NCBI GenBank assembly: GCA_944391155.1
Contig: CALXSO010000024.1
Coordinates: 1-11,100 of the forward strand
Direction of reading: 5' to 3'
DNA: 11,100 nt
DNA from: an uncultured Clostridia bacterium
Lineage (GTDB): Bacteria > Bacillota > Clostridia > TANB77 > CAG-508
Positions 6,236-11,100 of the stretch are shown here, one piece after another (positions within the stretch are counted from its first letter, which is position 1; every line of letters starts with the position of its first letter). Below the pieces are notes generated by a model that was not told where the DNA came from, made no database searches, and saw nothing but the letters and a program-made list of their open reading frames with translations. The position numbers and the translations under genes are program-made.

Positions 6236-6264
6236 TTGCCAAAATATTACGAAAATGTTATAAT
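6236..6264 (+). promoter_or_regulatory. Strong sigma-A promoter with extended -10, before the IbrA/IbrB-like operon
   Basis: TTGCCA (6236-6241, five of six matches to TTGACA), a 17-base spacer, and perfect TATAAT (6259-6264) preceded by TGT, the extended -10. Transcription should begin near 6271, leaving a leader of only about 17 bases before the ATG at 6288. Confidence 0.8.
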
Positions 6265-6287
6265 TTACCAAGGAAAGAAGGTAAATT
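6262..6287. promoter_or_regulatory. Inverted repeat over the transcription start, possible operator
   Basis: AATTTACC (6262-6269) and GGTAAATT (6280-6287) are perfect inverse complements separated by 10 bases. The left arm overlaps the -10 and would lie largely upstream of the expected RNA start, so an operator for a dimeric repressor is likelier than an RNA hairpin. The right arm includes part of the ribosome site (AGAAGG) and abuts the ATG. Confidence 0.4.
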
Positions 6288-7574
6288 ATGCCAAAGAAGT
6301 ATTTAGAAAAAAATGTATTAGAAGCAGCAATAGAAAGACTAGAAATAATATTTAACAACTTTGAAAACATATATTTCAGTGTAAGTGGAGGAAAGGACAG
6401 CTCTGTAATGGTACAGCTAGCAAACAAAATCGCTAAAAAATTAAACAAAAAATTTGATGTTTTATACATAGACTTAGAAGCACAATACAAACACACAATT
6501 GCACATATAGAAGAACTAAAACAGTTATCACAAATAAGAGACTTTTATCATATAGCACTACCATTAGCATTAAGAAATGCAATTTCAGTATTACAACCAA
6601 AGTGGATATGTTGGGAAGAAGAAAGCAAAGATTTATGGGTAAGAGATTTACCAAAAGATAGTATAAATATCAAAAATTGTCCATTTCCTTGGTTCAAAAA
6701 AGGAGAAGAATTCGAAGAATTTATTCTACAATTTGCAGATTGGTACCAAAAGAAATATCAAACATTGGTAGCATGTGGAGTTGCCATAAGAACAGATGAA
6801 AGTTTAAACAGATTTAGAACAATAGCATTTCAAGATAAAAAAATCAGATATAAAGAATATAATTGGACAACAAAAATAAAATTCAATGAAAAACATATAG
6901 ACGTATATAATTTCTATCCGATATATGATTGGCGAACAGAAGATATATGGGGAGCGGTAAGTAAGTTAGATTTAAAATTTAATTATATTTATGAGTTAAT
7001 GTATAAAAATGGATTAAGCATACATGAACAAAGACTATGCCAACCATTTGGAGATGACCAAAAAAATGGACTAAATCAATTTAGAGCTTTAGAATATGAA
7101 ACATGGGGCAAAGTATTAAATAGAGTTAATGGAGTAAACTTTGGAAATATCTATTGTAAAACAACAGCACTAGGAAATATAAAATCTTGCAAGCCAAATT
7201 TTATGACTTGGCAAGAATACACAGTATTTTTGCTAGAAAGTATAGGAATATACAACTATGATTTAATGAAACACTATTATCAAAAAATAAAAAAATTTAT
7301 GATATGGCACCAAAACAAAAGTGGGATAAAAGTAGAAGATATTCCAGACACCGCTGAAGTAAAATTAGAAAACCAAAAAAAGGCAATATCTTGGAGAAGA
7401 ATAGCAAGAGCAATAGAAAAAAATGACTTTTATATGAAGCGTTTATCATTTGCACAAACAAAAAATGATGATAGAGAACTACAAAGATTAATTCATAAGT
7501 GGGACAACCTATTAAATAAAAATACATTAACAGATGACAAAACATTGCAAAAAATAATAGCAGTAAATGAATAA
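6288..7574 (+). CDS. IbrA-like PP-loop ATPase (PAPS-reductase superfamily, DUF3440 type)
   Basis: The protein (428 aa) belongs to the adenine-nucleotide alpha hydrolase / PAPS reductase superfamily. The PP-loop SGGKDSS is at 33-39 after strand IYFSVS, followed by VLYIDLEAQY (58-67). GVAIRTDESLNR (164-175) and YPIYDWRTEDIWGAV (210-224) match the segments conserved in IbrA/YbdN-type proteins, and RLCQPFGDDQKNGL (249-262) is also characteristic. The family is annotated phosphoadenosine phosphosulfate reductase, but classic sulfate-assimilation partners are absent here, and the pairing with a ParB-like gene is the IbrA/IbrB (YbdN/YbdM) arrangement of E. coli. The chemistry is expected to be ATP-dependent adenylation, possibly with sulfur transfer; the substrate is unknown. 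AGAAGG precedes the ATG by 6 bases. First gene of a three-gene operon driven by the promoter at 6236-6264. Confidence 0.85.
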   Translation: MPKKYLEKNVLEAAIERLEIIFNNFENIYFSVSGGKDSSVMVQLANKIAKKLNKKFDVLYIDLEAQYKHTIAHIEELKQLSQIRDFYHIALPLALRNAISVLQPKWICWEEESKDLWVRDLPKDSINIKNCPFPWFKKGEEFEEFILQFADWYQKKYQTLVACGVAIRTDESLNRFRTIAFQDKKIRYKEYNWTTKIKFNEKHIDVYNFYPIYDWRTEDIWGAVSKLDLKFNYIYELMYKNGLSIHEQRLCQPFGDDQKNGLNQFRALEYETWGKVLNRVNGVNFGNIYCKTTALGNIKSCKPNFMTWQEYTVFLLESIGIYNYDLMKHYYQKIKKFMIWHQNKSGIKVEDIPDTAEVKLENQKKAISWRRIARAIEKNDFYMKRLSFAQTKNDDRELQRLIHKWDNLLNKNTLTDDKTLQKIIAVNE

Positions 7575-7597
7575 TTGCAAAGAAAGGAGTGTTAAAT

Positions 7598-7966
7598 ATG
7601 ATAAAAAAAATGACTAACAAAGATGAAAAATTTTATCAATACATGGGAAAATTTTTTGGATCAAGATTAGTTGAAAGACAAACCAATGACAGAATATATG
7701 ATGATGAAGATAAAGAGTGGTATATATATTTGGAAAAAAGTAAAGTATTAGCATTTGTATCAATAGAAAGGCATGTCATAAAAAACATATATGCAACAAA
7801 AGAATTATATTTAGAAAAATTATTGAATGAAATAACAAAAGAAGAAAAAATAGAGAATAGCATTGTCACTAAATTATATAAAGACTTATACATAAAATGT
7901 GGATTTAAAATAAATGAAGACAATAATTATAAAAATTTTGTTATGATTTACACTCAAAATGAATAA
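7598..7966 (+). CDS. Small protein with degenerate GNAT-like fold, middle gene of the operon
   Basis: A 122-residue protein with no family I can name for certain. The pattern WYIYLEKSKVLAFVSIE (41-57), a strand-helix step KNIYATKELYLEKLLNEI (62-79), ENSIVTKLYKDLYIKCGFKI (86-105) and FVMIYTQ (114-120) resembles the second half of GNAT acetyltransferases, where LYxxxGF is common. The glycine-rich acetyl-CoA loop (R/QxxGxG/A) is not present, so it may have lost acetyl transfer and serve as an adaptor. The start is the ATG at 7598, 8 bases after AAAGGAG; a GTG at 7589 overlaps that ribosome site and is unlikely. It sits 23 bases after the IbrA-like gene and 48 before the ParB-like gene, on the same strand, so it is probably part of the same system. 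Confidence 0.65.
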   Translation: MIKKMTNKDEKFYQYMGKFFGSRLVERQTNDRIYDDEDKEWYIYLEKSKVLAFVSIERHVIKNIYATKELYLEKLLNEITKEEKIENSIVTKLYKDLYIKCGFKINEDNNYKNFVMIYTQNE

Positions 7967-8014
7967 AAAACACAAGCAAAAGAATTAGCAACAGTGTAAA
8001 GAAAGAAGGTAAAA

Positions 8015-8584
8015 ATGAGCGAGAAAAAAATAGAATTTCCAGTATTAAATGTAAAAATGGTAGATATAGATAAAGTAATAGCAAATGATTACAACCCTAA
8101 CAAAGTAGCACCACCAGAAATGGAATTATTAAAACATTCAATTGAAGAAGATGGATACACACAACCTATAGTAACATATTATGACAAAGACAAAGACATA
8201 TATATTGTAGTAGATGGATTCCACAGATATAGATGTGCAAAAGAATATTTCCATCTAAAACAAATACCAATAGTAACAATAGACAAAGATTTAGAAAATA
8301 GAATAGCAAGTACAATTAGACATAATAGAGCAAGAGGAACGCATCAAATTGCAGACATGTCACATATAGTATTAATGCTAACAGAAAACGGTTGGTCAGA
8401 AAAACAAATATCAAAGCATTTAGGAATGGAGCTAGATGAAATAATTAGACTAAAGCAAATGACAGGACTAAAAGATATGTTTGCAAATCACAAATTTAGC
8501 AAATCTTGGGAAGAATTTGAAATAAACATGAAAGACAAAGCAATACATAGAGATAAAAAAGTAAAAGAACAAAAAACAGTATAA
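8015..8584 (+). CDS. IbrB-like ParB/Srx-fold protein with helix-turn-helix
   Basis: The 189-residue protein has the ParB N-terminal / sulfiredoxin-like fold. VKMVDIDKVIANDYNPNKV (13-31) is box I, DGYTQPIVTYY (46-56) follows, VVDGFHRYRCAKE (65-77) replaces the GERRYRA box II, and IRHNRARGTHQI (101-112) stands in the place of ENxQR. A helix-turn-helix NGWSEKQISKHLGMELDEIIRLKQMTGL (125-152) comes next, followed by a short charged tail. It lacks the long C-terminal dimer domain of chromosome-segregating ParB. This is the layout of IbrB/YbdM, partner of IbrA. Members may bind or hydrolyse nucleotides and act on DNA or transcription; the exact role is unknown. The ATG follows AGAAGG by 5 bases. Last gene of the operon, closed by a terminator at 8594-8639. 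Confidence 0.85.
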   Translation: MSEKKIEFPVLNVKMVDIDKVIANDYNPNKVAPPEMELLKHSIEEDGYTQPIVTYYDKDKDIYIVVDGFHRYRCAKEYFHLKQIPIVTIDKDLENRIASTIRHNRARGTHQIADMSHIVLMLTENGWSEKQISKHLGMELDEIIRLKQMTGLKDMFANHKFSKSWEEFEINMKDKAIHRDKKVKEQKTV

Positions 8585-8593
8585 AAAATTAAA

Positions 8594-8639
8594 AAAAGTC
8601 CAAATTAATTATGGTGATTAAATTGGACTTTTATTTTTT
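8594..8639 (+). terminator. Terminator of the IbrA/IbrB-like operon
   Basis: Bases 8594-8609 pair with 8617-8632 in a stem of 16 with one A-A mismatch, core AAAAGTCCAA / TTGGACTTTT, loop TATGGTG. It starts about 10 bases after the ParB-like stop and is followed by ATTTTTT. A strong intrinsic terminator. The loop contains the ATG proposed as start for the next small gene. Confidence 0.85.
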
Positions 8640-8880
8640 AAAATATTATAAAGATAAAGAAAGCTTTGGATTTTGGAAAAAAATAGGAATGAATGTACTT
8701 GAATTAAAAGAACCAGAGAAAATAGATGAAATTATAGATAACTTAGATGATAGATTACCAAAAACCATAATATTAAAAGATGAATTAGCAAGCTTTTCTA
8801 ACTCAATAATAAGTAAATACAAAAACACACAAAATTTAAACATTATAATTGTACCAAATTCTAATACAAATGATAAATAA
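8611..8880 (+). CDS. Small protein of unknown function, faintly V-ATPase subunit F-like
   Basis: An open frame of 89 codons plus stop with normal codon use for this genome. The pattern KDKESFGFWKKIGMNVLELKEP (residues 15-36), then PKTIILKDELASFSNSIISKYK (50-71) and NLNIIIVPN (75-83) recalls the small Rossmann-like subunit F of V-type ATP synthases (GF..xG.xV then I.IT.ELA...I..Y....P...IP). No other ATP synthase gene is nearby, so this is a fold guess only. The start is uncertain: ATG at 8611 and GTG at 8614 have no ribosome site and lie in the loop of the preceding terminator; no better in-frame start keeps the domain whole. It precedes the 119-residue membrane protein gene by 61 bases. Confidence 0.45.
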   Translation: MVIKLDFYFLKYYKDKESFGFWKKIGMNVLELKEPEKIDEIIDNLDDRLPKTIILKDELASFSNSIISKYKNTQNLNIIIVPNSNTNDK

Positions 8881-8941
8881 TTGTATAACCTTAAAAAATA
8901 TGGAAAAAATATTATTAAATACATATTTTAAGGAGGTAAAA

Positions 8942-9301
8942 GTGGATACAAGTAATTTAAAAAATATGGTAGTTTTAAAAAATTTTCCTTCCAATATAAT
9001 AGAAGAAGCTATAGTTGTATTGAAACAAGGAAGCAAAATAAAAAACATACAAAAAATTCAGAATAAAGAAAACATCAAACAAAATGCTAACAATAAAAAA
9101 GTAGGAAAAGAAAAAGATTATATAATAAAAGAAGCAGAAATGCTTATAAACCAGTATGTTGCAAAAATTGAAAATCAAAAAAAAGACAAAAAGAAAAACC
9201 AAAAATTTGAAAGTAAATATTTTAAATTAAGAAAATTCACAATAGCTATAACAATATTAGCAATTGTAGAATTAATAAGTTTCATAATAGTTGTAATATA
9301 A
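8942..9301 (+). CDS. Unknown protein with C-terminal membrane anchor, 119 aa
   Basis: I do not recognise the family. The start is the GTG at 8942, fixed by AGGAGG at 8931-8936 with a 5-base spacer; the frame is open further upstream to an ATG at 8849 that overlaps the preceding gene and lacks support. The N-terminal part (NLKNMVVLKNFPSNIIEEAI) is a compact soluble segment, the middle is highly charged and lysine-rich, likely helical (DYIIKEAEMLINQYVAKIEN), and the last 20 or so residues (FTIAITILAIVELISFIIVV) are one membrane helix. It should be a tail-anchored cytoplasmic protein. It directly precedes the spoIVFA-like gene, so a role in sporulation or wall synthesis is possible but not shown. 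Confidence 0.7.
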   Translation: MDTSNLKNMVVLKNFPSNIIEEAIVVLKQGSKIKNIQKIQNKENIKQNANNKKVGKEKDYIIKEAEMLINQYVAKIENQKKDKKKNQKFESKYFKLRKFTIAITILAIVELISFIIVVI

Positions 9302-9311
9302 CAAAATAGTG

Positions 9312-9340
9312 TAATAAAAATAACACTTTTTTCATATAGT
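9312..9340 (+). promoter_or_regulatory. Possible sigma-E promoter of the spoIVFA-spoIVFB pair
   Basis: TAATAAA (9312-9318) and CATATAGT (9333-9340) are separated by 14 bases and fit the sigma-E pattern (KMATATT, N13-15, CATACAHT) at most positions. In B. subtilis spoIVF is transcribed by sigma-E in the mother cell, which makes this reasonable. The match is imperfect in AT-rich DNA. Confidence 0.35.
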
Positions 9341-9373
9341 TTATAAAAGAACTAAGGAAGAGGTGTTTTTTTT

Positions 9374-10276
9374 ATGGACAGAGCTTTATCAGTAGAAGAA
9401 AAAATAAAAAGAGCAGAAGAAATATATGCAAGAAGGCATAGTGGTGAAAATATTAACAGAACAACTGTAAGAGTTAATAATTCATCAAATAAAAAAGACA
9501 TAAAATTATTAAAAAAAATGATAATTCAAATTTTTATATGTATTCTAATATATTTGGTAATTTATATAGTACAAAATAGTCAATTTATTTTTTCAGAAGA
9601 ATTTTTAAACAAAGTAAATCAAATCTTATCACATGATATGAATTTTGATGAAATATATAATAATTGTTCAAATTACATAATGCAAATTATAAATAAAAAA
9701 GACACGAAAAATGAAGACAACAATATTGAAAATACAAATAATGAAAATATAAACAATGAAAATACAAACAATGAGCTAGCAATAGGAGGAGCAAACGAAG
9801 ATAAAACAGAAGAGACAAACCTAGGAGATACGCAGCAAAAAGAAGAAAATTTATCACAAGAAGAAAAAGACATAAATGCTATAAAACAAACAACAAGTTT
9901 TATAAAACCAATAGAAGGAACAATAACTTCACCATTTGGAAACAGAAATCCAACAACAGCAACAGTACCAACAAATCATACAGGAATAGATTTAGCAGCA
10001 AATTTAGGAACAAAGATAAAATCAGCAACAGAAGGAGAAGTTGTTTTGAGTTCAGAAGAAGGAGACTATGGAAAACATTTAAAGATACAAATAGGCGAAG
10101 TAAGTATAATATATGCACATTGCAATCAACTATATGTTAAACAAGGGGAAAAAGTTACGCAAGGGCAAGAAATAGCAGAAGTAGGATCAACTGGAAATTC
10201 AACAGGACCACATTTGCATTTTGAAATAAGATATCAAGAAAGGACAGTAGATCCACAAAAAATATTAGATTTATAA
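9374..10276 (+). CDS. spoIVFA: SpoIVFA-like membrane protein with intact M23 peptidase domain
   Basis: The 300-residue protein has a basic cytoplasmic N-terminus, one membrane helix (about 49-67, IIQIFICILIYLVIYIV), an Asn/Glu-rich linker (about 108-168, with NNENINNENTNNE) and a C-terminal LytM domain (about 175-300). Zinc and catalytic residues are all present: His202 and Asp206 in NHTGID, His249 in YAH, and His280/His282 in GPHLHFE. Gene order with spoIVFB 14 bases downstream supports SpoIVFA, the protein that holds and regulates the SpoIVFB protease in the outer forespore membrane. B. subtilis SpoIVFA has a degenerate LytM domain, so an intact site is notable. The ribosome site GAGGTG is separated from the ATG by eight T residues. 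Confidence 0.75.
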   Translation: MDRALSVEEKIKRAEEIYARRHSGENINRTTVRVNNSSNKKDIKLLKKMIIQIFICILIYLVIYIVQNSQFIFSEEFLNKVNQILSHDMNFDEIYNNCSNYIMQIINKKDTKNEDNNIENTNNENINNENTNNELAIGGANEDKTEETNLGDTQQKEENLSQEEKDINAIKQTTSFIKPIEGTITSPFGNRNPTTATVPTNHTGIDLAANLGTKIKSATEGEVVLSSEEGDYGKHLKIQIGEVSIIYAHCNQLYVKQGEKVTQGQEIAEVGSTGNSTGPHLHFEIRYQERTVDPQKILDL

Positions 10277-10290
10277 GAAAGAAGAGATAT

Positions 10291-10959
10291 ATGAGATTTA
10301 GAATAGATTTAAAGATTTTTCTTTTTTTGATAATTTTCTACATAACAAAACAATTTGAAATTTATGTTATAATGATAGGATTTGCAATATTGCACGAAAT
10401 AGGACATCTACTCATGGGAATTTTTTTAGGATTGAAACCAGAAAAAATAGAGTTAATTCCGATGGGACTTGCAGTTTCTTTTAAAGTAAATATAACAGAC
10501 TTTAATAAAAAGAAAAAAAGAGGAAATGTTAAAGTACTAAAGGAGATTTTTATTGCAATAGCTGGTCCAGCTGTGAATTTATTAATAATATTTATAGCCA
10601 TATTTTTTGTAAAAAATGAAACATTAAAGAATTTATTAATATATGCAAATTTACTAATTTTTATATTTAACTTATTACCAATTTATCCTCTAGATGGTGG
10701 AAGGATATTAAAAGGTATTTTACATATTATTCTAGGAAGAAAAGAATCTATAAAATTATGTTACAATATTTCAATGATTGTTACAATAATAGTAACAGCA
10801 GTAGCAAGTATAGGAATATTACACTATAAAAATATTGCTATATTTTTTATAGTACTATATTTATGGATAATTATTTTAAGAGAAAACATTACTTATCGAA
10901 AAATTGAAAAGTTATATAAAGAAATAAGTATTAAACTAAATGAAAAAGAAGATTTTTAA
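10291..10959 (+). CDS. spoIVFB: SpoIVFB-like M50 site-2 intramembrane metalloprotease
   Basis: A 222-residue, several-pass membrane protease of the M50 (site-2) family. The zinc motif HEIGH is at 35-39 with Glu36 as catalytic base, and the third ligand region NLLPIYPLDGGRI is at 127-139 with Asp135. Short and without a PDZ or CBS domain of RseP-type proteins, though B. subtilis SpoIVFB (288 aa) has a C-terminal CBS domain that this one lacks or has shortened. In sporulation it cuts pro-sigma-K in the mother cell to release sigma-K. The adjacent spoIVFA-like gene supports this over a generic M50 enzyme. The ATG follows AAAGAAGAG, a modest ribosome site. Confidence 0.85.
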   Translation: MRFRIDLKIFLFLIIFYITKQFEIYVIMIGFAILHEIGHLLMGIFLGLKPEKIELIPMGLAVSFKVNITDFNKKKKRGNVKVLKEIFIAIAGPAVNLLIIFIAIFFVKNETLKNLLIYANLLIFIFNLLPIYPLDGGRILKGILHIILGRKESIKLCYNISMIVTIIVTAVASIGILHYKNIAIFFIVLYLWIIILRENITYRKIEKLYKEISIKLNEKEDF

Positions 10960-11001
10960 ATTAAAAGTTATTAAAATGGAAAAAAAGGAAAATTAAACAC
11001 A

Positions 11002-11034
11002 AAAAATTAGTTCTCGAATATAAAGCTAATTTTT
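11002..11034 (+). terminator. Probable terminator after spoIVFB
   Basis: AAAAATTAG (11002-11010) pairs with CTAATTTTT (11026-11034) in a 9-bp stem around a 15-base loop, 43 bases after the spoIVFB stop. The right arm supplies the U-run. The stem is AT-rich, so it is weaker than the others in this window. The rest of 10960-11100 shows no gene. Confidence 0.55.
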
Positions 11035-11100
11035 ATTGATATTATTTAGCATAGATAGTTACTTAAATGAAATTAAAAAAATAAGTAAAAAATCTTTTAG

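Noticed and set aside
9308..9332. AGTGT/ACACT hairpin followed by six T residues
   Set aside because: The stem is only five pairs with a 10-base AT loop and it overlaps the possible sigma-E promoter; too weak to call a terminator.
11011..11020. TTCTCGAATA near the spoIVFB terminator, similar to a Spo0A box
   Set aside because: One mismatch to the consensus, lies in the terminator loop and has no promoter nearby.
1..11100. CRISPR arrays, tRNA or rRNA genes, integrase or transposase genes
   Set aside because: Looked for regularly spaced repeats, tRNA-like GGTTCRANYCC segments and recombinase motifs on both strands; none were found.

Overview
The window is very A+T-rich DNA whose genes strongly favour A-ending codons. 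It encodes the sporulation master regulator Spo0A and a SpoIVFA/SpoIVFB-type pair, so it comes from an endospore-forming member of the Clostridia (Bacillota). I cannot name a genus; an uncultured gut clostridium would fit.

Layout. Bases 1-113 are the 3' end of an M23 (LytM) peptidase gene. Then comes a lone reverse-strand gene (282-1028) of unknown function. Its base use differs from its neighbours and it appears to be an internal duplication. Bases 1323-5537 hold a forward block: a PLP-dependent lyase of the YnbB / 'aluminium resistance' family, an HI0933-type flavoprotein overlapping a YigZ/IMPACT protein, and spo0A with its own promoter. Bases 5538-6287 are mostly non-coding but full of structure: a 24-bp direct repeat that begins at the spo0A stop codon, a long hairpin terminator, a perfect AT palindrome, a 43-residue membrane peptide gene with a folded leader and a 21-bp-stem terminator, then a perfect 21-bp tandem repeat next to a strong promoter. 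Bases 6288-8584 are a three-gene operon: an IbrA-like PP-loop ATPase, a small degenerate GNAT-like protein and an IbrB-like ParB/Srx protein, closed by a terminator. Bases 8611-9301 hold two small genes I do not recognise. Bases 9374-10959 are a spoIVFA-like M23 protein and a spoIVFB-like M50 protease, followed by a probable terminator.

How they may work together. Spo0A opens sporulation, and SpoIVFA/SpoIVFB act late in the mother cell to release active sigma-K. The most interesting link is regulatory. The 21-bp tandem repeat before the IbrA/IbrB-like operon carries two copies of the exact Spo0A-box sequence TGTCGAA (reverse strand), spaced two helical turns apart and just upstream of a near-consensus promoter with an extended -10. 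This suggests that Spo0A, encoded about 0.7 kb upstream, directly controls this PP-loop/ParB system, whose biochemical role is not known. Between them lies a small hydrophobic peptide gene whose ribosome site can be masked by its own leader, as in type I toxins. All functional calls rest on reading motifs and context; no database search was run.
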